Translations under genes and position numbers: made by a program
The notes under the pieces: model-generated
What the model was told of the DNA's origin: nothing
What the model saw: only the letters and a program-made list of their open reading frames with translations
The model's database searches: none
Part shown: positions 7,839 through 16,520 of the stretch, in pieces
Layout of the letters: each line of letters opens with the position of its first letter
Position numbering within the stretch: the stretch's first letter is position 1
NCBI GenBank assembly: GCA_004144865.1
Contig: SEAY01000024.1
Location: 1 to 56,818 of the forward strand
Reading direction: 5' to 3'
Source: Comamonadaceae bacterium
GTDB taxonomy: Bacteria; Pseudomonadota; Gammaproteobacteria; Burkholderiales; Burkholderiaceae_C
DNA length: 56,818 nucleotides

Positions 7839-8342
7839 CTAGATCGGCTTGAAGTATTCGAAAGGTTCGCGGCACGCGAGGCAGCGGTACAGCGCCTTGC
7901 AGGCGGTGGAACCGAAGGCGGAGAGGCGTTCGGTCTGCGGGCTGCCGCAGTGCGGGCAGGGGATCGTTTCCGGCATGCGCCGGAAGAAGCGGATGCCCTG
8001 GGTTCCCGCCTCCGCGGGAATGGCGGAATGCGGGGGAGCGATGCCGTACTCGCGCAGCTTGCGCTTGCCCTCTTCCGTGATCCAGTCGGTGGTCCACGCG
8101 GGCGCCCGGCGCAGCGTGGCGCGCGCGGGACCCAGGCCTTCGGCCTCGATCGCGGACAGCACGTTCTGCTCGATCACTTCCGTGGCGGGGCAGCCGGAGT
8201 ACGTGGGCGTGAGCACCACCTCCAGGCCGTCGCCATGGTCGATCACGTCGCGCACGATGCCCAGCTCGCGCACGGACAGTGCAGGCACCTCGGGGTCCAG
8301 CACGCCGTCGAGCGCCTGCCACGCCCGCTCGGTGCGTGTCAC
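7839..8342 (-). CDS. paaD: Phenylacetate degradation protein PaaD, with encoded repeat insertion
   Basis: 167 residues. An N-terminal DUF59/MIP18-type domain (GVLDPEVPALSVRELGIVRD, then TPTYSGCPATEVIEQNV) is followed by a C-terminal zinc ribbon (CPHCGS...CLAC). PaaD is needed for a functional epoxidase and probably helps iron or Fe-S maturation. It starts with GTG; the one at 8342 has GGAGG six bases upstream and overlaps the paaC stop (GTGA). The neighbouring GTG at 8345 is the alternative. The linker after REYGIAPP carries IPAEAGTQGIR, encoded by a palindromic repeat also found between genes elsewhere in the window. Confidence 0.9.
   Translation of the reverse strand: MTRTERAWQALDGVLDPEVPALSVRELGIVRDVIDHGDGLEVVLTPTYSGCPATEVIEQNVLSAIEAEGLGPARATLRRAPAWTTDWITEEGKRKLREYGIAPPHSAIPAEAGTQGIRFFRRMPETIPCPHCGSPQTERLSAFGSTACKALYRCLACREPFEYFKPI
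7990..8023. repeat. REP-like palindromic repeat inside paaD
   Basis: This contains TTCCCGCCTCCGCGGGAA with the flank ATGCCCTGGG. Its reverse complement (CCCGCGGAGGCGGGAACCCA, then GGGCATCCG) closely matches the intergenic elements at 31130-31228 and 45674-45770, including the CCCAGGGCATC tail. Here it is read in frame as part of the PaaD linker and causes no stop or frameshift. Confidence 0.75.
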
Positions 8343-9112
8343 CACACGCCTCCCGGATAGGCACGCTGCAGCTGCTGCAGCTCGGCGAGGATGAAGCCCA
8401 TGTGTTCGCTGTGCACGCCGGTCTTGCCGGTGCTGAGGAAGGGCACGGCGGCAGGCAACGCGAGGCCGCCTTCGGCGAGCACCAGCGTCATCTCGGCCAG
8501 CCACGCCTCGCGCAGGTCGCCCCAGCGCGGGCCGAGCCCGGTGGCATGCGCGTGCTCGTCGACGGCGTCGGATGCGAACAGCTCCGCGGTGTACGGCCAG
8601 AGCTCGGCGAGCGCCTTCTCGACGCGGCGGCGCGATTCCTCGGTGCCGCCGGCCAGGCGCACCAGCCAGTCGGCCGCGTGCTGCTGGTGGTAGCGCGCCT
8701 CCTTGATCGCCTTGCCCGCGATCGCGGCCAGTTCGGCGTCGCTGGAGTCGGCCAGGCGTTGCCACAGCTGCTTGAAGAACGTGGCCATGAGGGTGTTGCG
8801 CACCACGGTGGCGGCGAAGTCACCGCGCGGGAGCTCCGCGAGCGTCGCGTTGCGGTAGTCCCGCTCCTCACGCAGGAAGGCGAGCTGGTCCTCGTCATGG
8901 CCGGCGCCCTCGAGTTCTCCCGCGCGCGTGAGCACGGCGCGGCACTGGCCGATGAGGTCGAGGGCCATGTTGGCCAGCGCGATGTCTTCCTCCAGCACCG
9001 GCGCATGGCCGGTCCACTCGGAGATGCGCTGCGCGAGGATGAGCGCCGTGTCTCCGATGCGCAGGAGGTACTGCACGTCCGCACCGGGGCGGACCTGGAT
9101 GGATGCCTGCAT
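8339..9112 (-). CDS. paaC: Phenylacetyl-CoA epoxidase structural subunit PaaC
   Basis: A 257-residue ferritin-like subunit that pairs with PaaA to form the core of the ring 1,2-epoxidase; it is structural and lacks a working diiron site in known PaaC proteins. Recognisable stretches are YLLRIGDTALILAQRISEW near residue 15, the four-helix region and AIKEARYHQQHAADWLVRL near 137-155. It begins eight bases after the paaB stop. Its TGA is overlapped by the GTG of paaD, so the genes are translationally coupled. Confidence 0.93.
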   Translation of the reverse strand: MQASIQVRPGADVQYLLRIGDTALILAQRISEWTGHAPVLEEDIALANMALDLIGQCRAVLTRAGELEGAGHDEDQLAFLREERDYRNATLAELPRGDFAATVVRNTLMATFFKQLWQRLADSSDAELAAIAGKAIKEARYHQQHAADWLVRLAGGTEESRRRVEKALAELWPYTAELFASDAVDEHAHATGLGPRWGDLREAWLAEMTLVLAEGGLALPAAVPFLSTGKTGVHSEHMGFILAELQQLQRAYPGGVW

Positions 9113-9120
9113 TCAGCGCC

Positions 9121-9414
9121 TCACATGTGGTCCACGGATTCGGGCAGCTTGTAGAAGGTCGGGTGGCGGTACACCTTGTCCTCCGCCGGGTCGAAGTACA
9201 TGCCCTTCTCGCCGGGGTCGCTGGCCACGATCTGGTCGGAGCGCACCACCCAGAGGCTGGCGCCCTCCTGGCGGCGCGTGTACACGTCGCGCGCCATCTG
9301 GATCGCCATCTTCGCGTCGGCGGCATGCAGGCTGCCGCAGTGCTTGTGGTCGAGGCCGCTGCGGCTCCTGACGAACACCTCCCAAAGAGGCCACTCCTGC
9401 TTCACGTCGCTCAT
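9121..9414 (-). CDS. paaB: Phenylacetyl-CoA epoxidase subunit PaaB
   Basis: A 97-residue small subunit that bridges PaaAC heterodimers in the epoxidase complex. Characteristic sequence: [20 protein letters not shown] at the N-terminus and [15 protein letters not shown] [12 protein letters not shown] in the middle. The length equals the family's usual 93-97 residues. Its ATG overlaps the stop of paaA (ATGA, 9411-9414). Confidence 0.93.
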   Translation of the reverse strand: MSDVKQEWPLWEVFVRSRSGLDHKHCGSLHAADAKMAIQMARDVYTRRQEGASLWVVRSDQIVASDPGEKGMYFDPAEDKVYRHPTFYKLPESVDHM

Positions 9415-10421
9415 GCTGCCTCCTTGACCTGTCGATCCTGCTTGCGCGCGTAGGCCAGCGCGGCCTCGCGCACCCACTCGCCGTCTTCCCATGCCTGCAC
9501 GCGCGCGCCGAGGCGCTCGCGGTTGCACGGGCCGTTGCCGCCGATCACGCGCCAGAACTCGTCCCAGTCGATCGCGCCGAAGTCCCAGTGCTGGCGCTCC
9601 TCGTTCCACTTCAGCTCGGGATCGGGCAGCGTCACGCCCAGCACCTTGGCCTGTTCGACGGTGGCGTCCACGAAGCGCTGGCGCAGTTCGTCGTTGGAGA
9701 CGCGCTTGATGCCCCAGCGCATGGACTGCGCCGTGTTGGGCGACTGGTCGTCGGGCGGGCCGAACATCATGATGGAGGGCCACCACCAGCGGTTCACCGC
9801 GTCCTGCACCATCGCGCGCTGCGCATCGGTGCCCTTCTGCATCATCGTGAGCAGGCTCTCGAAGCCCTGGCGCTGGTGGAAGCTCTCTTCCTTGCAGATG
9901 CGGATCATCGCGCGGGCGTACGGTCCGTACGAGCAGCGGCAGATCGGCACCTGGTTCATGATGGCCGCGCCGTCCACCAGCCAGCCGACCACGCCGACGT
10001 CCGCCCAGGTGAGCGTGGGGTAGTTGAAGATCGAGCTGTACTTGGCCTTGCCGGTGTGCAGCGCCTCCAGCATCTGGTCGCGCGAGGTACCCAGGGTCTC
10101 CGCGGCGGAATAGAGATACAGGCCGTGGCCGCCCTCGTCCTGCACCTTCGCGAGCAGGATCGCCTTGCGCTTGAGCGTGGGCGCGCGCGAGATCCAGTTC
10201 CCCTCGGGGAGCATGCCGACGATCTCCGAATGCGCGTGCTGGCTGATCTGCCGCACGAGCGTCTTGCGATAGTGGTCCGGCATCCAGTCCTTAGGCTCGA
10301 CGAATTCACCGGCGGCGATGCGGGCCTCGAAGCGGTCTTCCTGCTGCGCCTCCTCGGCGGAGCGAACCGGCTTGCGCGTGGCGGCATCCTTGCCCGCGGT
10401 GTCCATGGCTTGCGTGTACAT
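9411..10421 (-). CDS. paaA: Phenylacetyl-CoA epoxidase catalytic subunit PaaA
   Basis: A 336-residue diiron subunit that epoxidises the aromatic ring of phenylacetyl-CoA with oxygen. Iron-ligand motifs are visible as QDEGGH near residue 120 and [10 protein letters not shown] near 200. The first gene of the operon: the ATG at 10421 has GGAGA four bases upstream, and an ATG-led extension to 10508 would swallow the promoter and operator. Downstream genes B, C, D and E follow with overlaps or short gaps. The ligase paaK (phenylacetate-CoA ligase) and the ring-opening genes are not in this window. Confidence 0.94.
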   Translation of the reverse strand: MYTQAMDTAGKDAATRKPVRSAEEAQQEDRFEARIAAGEFVEPKDWMPDHYRKTLVRQISQHAHSEIVGMLPEGNWISRAPTLKRKAILLAKVQDEGGHGLYLYSAAETLGTSRDQMLEALHTGKAKYSSIFNYPTLTWADVGVVGWLVDGAAIMNQVPICRCSYGPYARAMIRICKEESFHQRQGFESLLTMMQKGTDAQRAMVQDAVNRWWWPSIMMFGPPDDQSPNTAQSMRWGIKRVSNDELRQRFVDATVEQAKVLGVTLPDPELKWNEERQHWDFGAIDWDEFWRVIGGNGPCNRERLGARVQAWEDGEWVREAALAYARKQDRQVKEAA

Positions 10422-10445
10422 GCTGTCTCCTGACGGCTTTGTTCT

Positions 10446-10459
10446 ACCGACTGTTCGGT
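10446..10459. promoter_or_regulatory. Candidate TetR (PaaR) operator of the paa operon
   Basis: ACCGA-CTGT-TCGGT is a 5-bp inverted repeat 25 bp before the paaA start. It sits just downstream of the predicted -10, so a bound repressor would cover the transcription start. The half-site shape is usual for TetR regulators of aromatic and fatty-acid pathways. The TetR protein encoded at 5952-6572 is the natural candidate, by inference. Confidence 0.55.
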
Positions 10460-10461
10460 CG

Positions 10462-10491
10462 ATGATAGACCGGCGGCGCCGTGACGTGCAA
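10462..10491 (-). promoter_or_regulatory. Predicted sigma70-like promoter of paaA
   Basis: On the minus strand, TTGCAC (10491-10486), 18 bp, then TATCAT (10467-10462). The -10 is good (5 of 6) and the -35 weak. It is followed at once by the inverted repeat at 10446-10459. Confidence 0.4.
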
Positions 10492-10643
10492 GAGGGCTTC
10501 TCGGGCAATACCTTTTTCTACGATTTCGCAACTATTTGGCTCTGCACTCCCTTTTCTGGCCACCGGCCCTCTCCCCGGGAGTGCCCCGCAACACTTAAGC
10601 TCCGCCTTATCTGTTGTTAACATTTACTCACAAAGGAAATGCC
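10492..10643. other. Divergent spacer between paaA and the chemotaxis gene
   Basis: This AT-richer spacer holds the remaining upstream region of both genes. A short inverted repeat TAAG-CTCCGC-CTTA lies at about 10597-10610. I see no gene and no clear chemotaxis-type (sigma28) promoter in it. Confidence 0.3.
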
Positions 10644-12155
10644 ATGAAGCAAGTCGGCGGCTCCAACACGGCACATGGGCGGGCCCTCTTCGGGGACCAC
10701 CTCCTGTTGTTCACCATCGCGCTGTCGGCGCTCGTCAGCCTGTGGCTGGGGCAGCGCTTCGTCGATGTGTCCACCGCGTGGACGGCGACGGCAGCCCTCT
10801 GCGCGCTGGCAGGCGTCGCCTACGGCGTGGCCCGCGGCACCACGGCCAGCCGATTCGTGCTCACCTTCGTGCTGATGACCTTCGTCATGCTGCACATCCA
10901 GCTCGCCCGCGGGATGATCGAGCTGCATTTCGGCGTCTTCGTGGTCCTGGCCTTCCTGCTCGTCTATCTCGACTGGCGCGTGATCGTGTTCGCCGCGGTG
11001 CTGATCGCCGCGCACCACGTGGCATTCGATCGCCTGCAGGCGGCCGGCTACGGCTTCTTCTGCACCCCCGAGGCCAGCCTGGGCCGGATCGTCATCCACG
11101 CCATCTACGTCGTGTTCCAGACGGCGCTGGAAGTCGCCCTCGCCCAGCAGATGCTGCGCGCCGCCGCGGAAGGCGAGGAACTGAGGTCGCTCGTGGCGCG
11201 CGTGAACCAGCGCGACGGCATCGCGCTGGGCAGCGGCGTGGTGGAAGTCTCGACGCCGGGCGCCATCGCCCTGCGCGACATGCTGCAGCGCATGCAGGAA
11301 GCCGTGGCCGCCACGCGCGCCGGGGCGTCCGACGTGGAGGTCGCCTCCTCCGAGATCGCCAGCGGCAACCGGGACCTCAGCGACCGCACGGAACAGACGG
11401 CGGCCAACCTGCAGCAGGCGGCAGGCCGCATGTCGGATCTCTCGGAAACGGTCCACCAGACCGCGGCCGGTGCGCGCCAGGCGAGCGCGCTCGCCGCCGA
11501 GGCGAGCGCCGTGGCGGCGCGCGGGGGCGACGCGATGACCCAGGTGGTGGAGACCATGCGGGGCATCGAGGAATCCTCGCGCCGCATCGGCGACATCATC
11601 GGCGTGATCGACGGCATCTCCTTCCAGACGAACATCCTCGCGCTGAACGCCGCCGTGGAGGCGGCCCGCGCGGGCGAACAGGGCCGCGGCTTCGCCGTCG
11701 TGGCGAGCGAGGTCCGCAGCCTCGCGGGCCGCAGCGCCCAGGCGGCCAAGGAGATCAAGGACCTGATCGGCGCGAGCCTCGAGCGCGTGGACCGCGGCAG
11801 CGTGCTGGTGGACCAGGCCGGGAGCACCATGGCCGAAGTGGTCGCCGCCATCGGGCGCGTGACCGAGATCGCGAAGAACATCAGCGCCGCGAGCAGCGGG
11901 CAGGCCGAACTGGCCTCCAGCGTGGCGGCGACCGTGACGCGGATGGACCAGACCACCCAGCAGAATTCCGCGCTGGTGGAGGAGGTGGCCGCGGCCGCCG
12001 CCGGCCTGCGCGTGCGGGCGCAGGAACTCGTGCGCGCCGTCGCCGCGTTCAAGGAGGAGAGCGCCGCGCCGCCGGTCACGGCGTCCTTCGGCCCGCAGGG
12101 CAAGGCCATCGGCTGGAGCGGCGAGTCCATGCCGGCGCGGCTGCAGGCCGCTTAG
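10644..12155 (+). CDS. Methyl-accepting chemotaxis protein with multi-helix membrane sensor
   Basis: 503 residues. Residues about 15-175 form roughly six membrane helices with almost no periplasmic domain; conserved His are seen in [16 protein letters not shown] and [14 protein letters not shown]. There is no canonical periplasmic ligand domain, so sensing is probably within the membrane or indirect (energy or redox taxis). The cytoplasmic signalling domain (about 240-470) includes the CheA/CheW-contact hairpin [20 protein letters not shown]. The ATG at 10644 is preceded by AAAGGA. It is divergent from paaA, which raises but does not prove a link to aromatic compounds. Confidence 0.9.
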   Translation: MKQVGGSNTAHGRALFGDHLLLFTIALSALVSLWLGQRFVDVSTAWTATAALCALAGVAYGVARGTTASRFVLTFVLMTFVMLHIQLARGMIELHFGVFVVLAFLLVYLDWRVIVFAAVLIAAHHVAFDRLQAAGYGFFCTPEASLGRIVIHAIYVVFQTALEVALAQQMLRAAAEGEELRSLVARVNQRDGIALGSGVVEVSTPGAIALRDMLQRMQEAVAATRAGASDVEVASSEIASGNRDLSDRTEQTAANLQQAAGRMSDLSETVHQTAAGARQASALAAEASAVAARGGDAMTQVVETMRGIEESSRRIGDIIGVIDGISFQTNILALNAAVEAARAGEQGRGFAVVASEVRSLAGRSAQAAKEIKDLIGASLERVDRGSVLVDQAGSTMAEVVAAIGRVTEIAKNISAASSGQAELASSVAATVTRMDQTTQQNSALVEEVAAAAAGLRVRAQELVRAVAAFKEESAAPPVTASFGPQGKAIGWSGESMPARLQAA

Positions 12156-12166
12156 GAGCGCGGGGC

Positions 12167-12188
12167 CGGCAGGGAAACGGCCCTGCCG
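12167..12188. terminator. Hairpin between convergent genes
   Basis: CGGCAGGG-AAACGG-CCCTGCCG has perfect 8-bp arms, between the stops of the chemotaxis gene (12155) and the AsnC gene (12192). There is no T-run, so it is at best a weak or Rho-assisted bidirectional terminator. Confidence 0.45.
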
Positions 12189-12191
12189 CGC

Positions 12192-12692
12192 CTAGCCAGA
12201 CTTGCGCCGGCCCGCAGGTGCCCGCGGCAAAGGCAGCGGCAGGCGCGTTTCCGCCTTCACTTCCTTCAGCACCACGCTGGAGCGCACGTGCGTCACCCCC
12301 GGCAGCTTGAAGGCCGTGTCGTGCAGGAACGCTTCGTAGCTCTTGATGTCCGGCACCAGCACCTTCAGCACGTAGTCGGCTTGGCCGGTGGTCGCATGGC
12401 AGCTCACGATCTGCGGCGCGGCGGCGACCGCCTCCTCGAAGCGGCGCACGTCGTCCTCGTTGTGGCGGGTGAGGTTCACCTCGGCGAGCACGGCCAGCGT
12501 GAGTCCCACCTTCTCGCGATCCACGACCGCCGTGTAGCCGCGGATGATGCCCGCGGCCTCCATTTCCTTGACGCGCTTCCAGCAGGGCGTGCTGGACAGC
12601 CCCACGGCTGCGGCGAGCTGCTGCACGGTCTGGCGGGAGTCGCGCTGCAGTTCGCTCAGCAGCAGCACGTCGTGGCGGTCGAGCTCGTTCAT
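12192..12692 (-). CDS. Lrp/AsnC-family regulator
   Basis: 166 residues. The N-terminal helix-turn-helix spans about 5-60 (LDRHDVLLLSELQRDSRQTV, then VGLSSTPCWKRVKEMEAAGI), and the C-terminal RAM/AsnC ligand domain about 70-150. The start MNELDRHD is the normal family start; longer in-frame starts reach into the divergent promoter. It is transcribed away from the indolepyruvate oxidoreductase gene and very probably controls it in response to an amino acid. The palindrome between them (12714-12726) has the AGAAT/ATTCT form seen for this family. Confidence 0.88.
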   Translation of the reverse strand: MNELDRHDVLLLSELQRDSRQTVQQLAAAVGLSSTPCWKRVKEMEAAGIIRGYTAVVDREKVGLTLAVLAEVNLTRHNEDDVRRFEEAVAAAPQIVSCHATTGQADYVLKVLVPDIKSYEAFLHDTAFKLPGVTHVRSSVVLKEVKAETRLPLPLPRAPAGRRKSG

Positions 12693-12713
12693 TCCTGGGA
12701 TCCGTTCAAATGA

Positions 12714-12726
12714 AGAATGGCATTCT
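12714..12726. promoter_or_regulatory. Lrp/AsnC-type palindromic operator candidate
   Basis: AGAATG-G-CATTCT is a perfect 13-bp palindrome around one base. It lies 21 bp upstream of the AsnC-family start and 84 bp upstream of the oxidoreductase start. The AGAAT...ATTCT pattern resembles operators described for Lrp-like regulators. Confidence 0.5.
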
Positions 12727-12810
12727 CCCCCGGCCAGGATTGCCGGGAAAACAGGAAGCAAATTCCCCTTGCCTGCGCCTAAGCTGTGCCTCCAACGAGA
12801 GAGCACCGCC

Positions 12811-15800
12811 ATGGCCGCCACCACCCCCCTTGCCGATTCACCCATCGTCCGACCCGGCTACAAGCTTGCGGACAGCCTGTGGGCGCGCAGCGGCGCCGTC
12901 TTCCTCACGGGCACGCAGGCGCTGATCCGCCTGATGCTGATGCAGCGCCAGCGCGATGCCGCCGCCGGCCTCGACACGCGCGGCTTCATCAGCGGGTACC
13001 GCGGCTCGCCGCTGGGCATGGTGGACCAAGCGGTGTGGAAGGCGGGCAAGAAGTTCGAGGAGGCCGGCCTGCGCTTCCTGCCGGCGATCAACGAGGAACT
13101 GGGCGCGACCGCGGTGCTGGGCACCCAGCGCGTCGAGGCCGACCCCGATCGCACCTGCGCCGGCGTGTTCTCGCTCTGGTACGGCAAGGGCCCCGGCGTG
13201 GACCGCGCGGGCGACGCCCTCAAGCATGGCAACGCTTACGGCGCATCCCCGCACGGCGGCGTGCTGATGGTGGCGGGCGACGACCACGGCTGCGTGTCCT
13301 CCTCGATGCCGCACCAGAGCGACCAGGCCTTCCAGTCCTGGCACGCGCCCGTCGTGGCGCCGGCCAACATCGCGGAATACCTGGAGTTCGGCCTCTACGG
13401 CTGGGCGCTCTCGCGCTTCTCGGGCAACTGGGTGGGCTTCACGGCTTTGTCGGAGGTGGTGGAAAGCGGCGCCACCGTGGACCTGGACCTCGTCAACGCA
13501 CGCATCGCCACCTGGCAGGACGCGCAGACCGTGCGCGGCATCACCGGCTTCGAGCCGCCGCCGGGCGGCCTGCACTACCGCTGGCCCGACCTGCCCTCCC
13601 TCACCATCGAGCAGCGTCTCCACGCCAAGCTCGACGCGGTACGCGCTTTCGCGCGCGTCAACAGCATCGACCGGCATGTCGTGCAGAGCCCGCGCGCTTC
13701 GGTGGGCATCGTCACGGCGGGCAAGGCGCACTACGACTTCATGGAAGTGCTGCGGCGGCTGGATATTTCCACCGACACGCTGGCCGCGCACGGCGTGCGC
13801 ATCTACAAGCTGGGCCTCACCTACCCGATCGAGCCGAGCCGCATGCGCGAGTTCGCGCGCGGCCTCGGGGAGGTGCTGGTCATCGAGGAGAAGGGCCCGG
13901 TGGTGGAGGAGCAGCTGCGCTCCATGTTCTACAACGCGGCGGAGCGCCCCGCCATCGTCGGCAAGCGCGACGCGCAGGAGCGGCCGCTGGTCTCCGCGCT
14001 GGGCGAGCTGCGGCCTTCGCGCCTGATCGAGATCGTCGCCAACTGGCTCGCGGGACACTTCGCGGATCTCGACCGGCGCCACCTGGTGCGCGACTTCACG
14101 CTGCCCGAACTCCTGTCCAACGAGAGCGACGCCGTCAAGCGCCTGCCCTACTTCTGCGCCGGCTGCCCGCACAACACGTCCACCAAGGTGCCGGAAGGCT
14201 CGCACGCGCAGGCGGGCATCGGCTGCCACTTCATGGCGAGCTGGATGGACCGCGACACCGAAGGCCTGATCCAGATGGGTGGCGAAGGCGTGGACTGGGT
14301 GTCGCATGCGATGTTCACCAAGGTGCCGCACGTGTTCCAGAACCTGGGTGACGGCACCTACTACCACTCGGGTTACCTCGCGATCCGGCAGGCCGTGGCG
14401 GCGCGCGCGACTTTGACCTACAAGATCCTGTTCAACGATGCCGTCGCGATGACGGGCGGCCAGCCGGTGGACGGCATCATCAGCGTGGACGGCATCGCCC
14501 GCCAGGTGGAGGCCGAGGGCGTGAAGCAGGTGGTGGTGCTCTCGGACGACATCGCGAAGTACGACGCGATCCGCAACCGCTTCCCGGCCGGCACCGAGTT
14601 CCACGACCGCGACCAGCTCGATGCCGTGCAGCGGCGCCTGCGCGAGATGGCGGGCGTGACCGTGCTGATCTACGAGCAGACCTGCGCCGCCGAGAAGCGC
14701 CGGCGCCGCAAGAAGGGCGAGATGGTGGATCCGGCACGGCGCCTGTTCATCAACGACCGGGTCTGCGAAGGCTGCGGCGACTGCACGGTGCAGAGCAACT
14801 GCGTGGCCGTGCAGCCGCTGGAAACCGGGCTCGGACGCAAACGCAAGATCGACCAGAGCAGCTGCAACAAGGATTACTCGTGCGCCAAGGGCTTCTGTCC
14901 CAGCTTCGTGGGCGTGCTCGGGGGCCAGCCGCGCAAGCGCTCCGGGGCGCTGGGCGGCGGCACCGCGGATTTCCTTCGGCGGGTGGAAGCCCTGCCCCGG
15001 CCCGCGCCGCATGCGTGGTCGGCGCCCTATGACCTGCTGGTCACGGGCGTGGGCGGCACGGGCGTCGTGACCGTCGGCGCGCTGGTGGCGATGGCGGCGC
15101 ACCTCGAAGGCAAGAGCGCAAGCGTGCTCGACTTCATGGGCTTCGCGCAGAAGGGCGGCTCCGTCCTGAGCTTCGTGCGCTTCGCCGACCGCGCCGAGCG
15201 CCTGAACCAGGTGCGCATCGACACGCAGCAGGCCGACGCGCTGCTCGCCTGCGACCTGGTGGTGGGCGCCTCCCCGGACGCGCTGGCCACCGTGCGCCAT
15301 GGCCGCACGCGCATCCTGGCGAACACGCACGAAGTGCCGGTGGCGGAAAGCCTGCGCAACCCGGATGCCTCGCTGCGCATGCCGCAGCTGCTGGAGAAGC
15401 TTCGCTTCGCGGCAGGCGCCGACCGCGTCGAAACGCTCGACGCACAGGCGCTGGCCGAGTCCTTCCTCGGCGACTCGATCTACTCCAACATCGTCGCGCT
15501 CGGGTCGGCCTGGCAACGCGGGCTGGTGCCGGTGAGCCTGGAGGCGCTGCTGCGTGCGATCGAGCTCAATGGCGTGGCGGTGGAGAACAACAAGCACGCC
15601 TTCTCGCTAGGACGGCTGGCGGCTGCCGATATGGACGCCGTCGCTGCGCTGTTGCGTGGCGAGATCGCCTCCGCATCACCGGCGGACGACTCGCTGGAGA
15701 CGATCGTCGCGCGAGGCGTCGCACACCTCACGGGCTACCAGAACGCGGCCTATGCGCGGCGCTACGCGGAGTTCGTCTCCATGGTTCGTGACCGGGAAAC

Positions 15801-16410
15801 CTCCGTCACCGCCGCGCAGGCGGGGGCCCAGGGCGTCCTCCCCTTCACGCGCGCCGTGGCGCAATCCCTGCTGAAGCTCATGGCCTACAAGGACGAATAC
15901 GAAGTCGCCCGCCTCTACACCGACGGCGATTTCAAGCGCACGCTGTCGCAGCAGTTCGAAGGCGACGTGCAACTCGAGTTCTACATGGCCCCGCCGGTCC
16001 TCAGCCGCGCGCGCGAAGGCCAGCCGCCGCGCAAGGTGCGCCTGGGCGGCTGGATGCTGCCGGCGATGAAGGTGCTGGCGCAGGGCCGCAGGCTGCGTGG
16101 CACCGCGCTCGACTTCTTCGGCCGCACGGCCGAGCGCCGCATGGAGCGCGAGCTGGTGGAAAGCTACCGCGCCCGCATCGCATCGCTGCTGCCTGCGCTC
16201 GATGCGTCCCGGCTGAAGGCGGCGACGGAGATCGCCGCGCTGCCGCTGTCGATGCGCGGCTTCGGCCACGTGAAGCTGGCGAACGTGGCGCTGGCCCGCG
16301 CACGGGAAGCGGAGCTGCTGCACCGCTTCGACCCGGAGACCTACCCGCGGCCGCCGGCTTCGAAGGAAGCCGGGCAGATCCGGGGGATCCGGGTCACGGC
16401 CGCTGCGTGA
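12811..16410 (+). CDS. Fused indolepyruvate ferredoxin oxidoreductase (IorA-IorB type)
   Basis: A 1199-residue enzyme predicted to decarboxylate oxidatively aryl-2-oxo acids from aromatic amino acids to aryl-acetyl-CoA with ThDP, CoA and ferredoxin. The alpha-like part is N-terminal. A Cys-rich patch CAGCPHNTSTKVPEG lies near 448, iron-sulfur motifs VCEGCGDC near 650 and later CNKDYSCAKGFCPS, and the gamma/IorB-like domain starts with GVGGTGVVTVGAL near 750. Archaeal IOR is two proteins; this single-chain form is typical of proteobacteria. The start at 12811 follows GAGAGAG. Phenylpyruvate to phenylacetyl-CoA would feed the paa operon 2.4 kb away, an inference. Confidence 0.9.
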   Translation: MAATTPLADSPIVRPGYKLADSLWARSGAVFLTGTQALIRLMLMQRQRDAAAGLDTRGFISGYRGSPLGMVDQAVWKAGKKFEEAGLRFLPAINEELGATAVLGTQRVEADPDRTCAGVFSLWYGKGPGVDRAGDALKHGNAYGASPHGGVLMVAGDDHGCVSSSMPHQSDQAFQSWHAPVVAPANIAEYLEFGLYGWALSRFSGNWVGFTALSEVVESGATVDLDLVNARIATWQDAQTVRGITGFEPPPGGLHYRWPDLPSLTIEQRLHAKLDAVRAFARVNSIDRHVVQSPRASVGIVTAGKAHYDFMEVLRRLDISTDTLAAHGVRIYKLGLTYPIEPSRMREFARGLGEVLVIEEKGPVVEEQLRSMFYNAAERPAIVGKRDAQERPLVSALGELRPSRLIEIVANWLAGHFADLDRRHLVRDFTLPELLSNESDAVKRLPYFCAGCPHNTSTKVPEGSHAQAGIGCHFMASWMDRDTEGLIQMGGEGVDWVSHAMFTKVPHVFQNLGDGTYYHSGYLAIRQAVAARATLTYKILFNDAVAMTGGQPVDGIISVDGIARQVEAEGVKQVVVLSDDIAKYDAIRNRFPAGTEFHDRDQLDAVQRRLREMAGVTVLIYEQTCAAEKRRRRKKGEMVDPARRLFINDRVCEGCGDCTVQSNCVAVQPLETGLGRKRKIDQSSCNKDYSCAKGFCPSFVGVLGGQPRKRSGALGGGTADFLRRVEALPRPAPHAWSAPYDLLVTGVGGTGVVTVGALVAMAAHLEGKSASVLDFMGFAQKGGSVLSFVRFADRAERLNQVRIDTQQADALLACDLVVGASPDALATVRHGRTRILANTHEVPVAESLRNPDASLRMPQLLEKLRFAAGADRVETLDAQALAESFLGDSIYSNIVALGSAWQRGLVPVSLEALLRAIELNGVAVENNKHAFSLGRLAAADMDAVAALLRGEIASASPADDSLETIVARGVAHLTGYQNAAYARRYAEFVSMVRDRETSVTAAQAGAQGVLPFTRAVAQSLLKLMAYKDEYEVARLYTDGDFKRTLSQQFEGDVQLEFYMAPPVLSRAREGQPPRKVRLGGWMLPAMKVLAQGRRLRGTALDFFGRTAERRMERELVESYRARIASLLPALDASRLKAATEIAALPLSMRGFGHVKLANVALARAREAELLHRFDPETYPRPPASKEAGQIRGIRVTAAA

Positions 16411-16426
16411 GGTCGACCCCCATACC

Positions 16427-16504
16427 GTCATCCCGGGCTTGACCCGGGATCCATGCGGCGCCTGTCCAGGCGCGCGGTGGATTGCGGGTCAAGCCCGCAA
16501 TGAC
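16427..16504. repeat. Large imperfect inverted repeat between convergent genes
   Basis: GTCATCCCGGGCTTGACCCG at the left end is mirrored by a copy ending in CGGGTCAAGCCCGCAATGAC on the right. Each half is itself a hairpin (CCCGGG...CCCGGG; GCGGG...CCCGC). It lies between the stops of the oxidoreductase and the dehydratase, and can act as a two-way transcription stop. It belongs to the widespread GTCATTCCCG-type repeats. Confidence 0.7.
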
Positions 16505-16520
16505 AGGCTGGCGGGGCGCT

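Noticed and set aside
5940..8360. Long open frame of about 800 codons on the + strand across the paa genes
   Set aside because: It is antisense to tetR, paaE and paaD, and its translation is low-complexity Ala/Arg/His-rich, as expected from high-GC codon bias.
12838..15597. Long open frame of about 900 codons on the minus strand inside the oxidoreductase gene
   Set aside because: Mirror of the real coding frame, with no domain motifs; the + strand protein has clear cofactor and iron-sulfur motifs.
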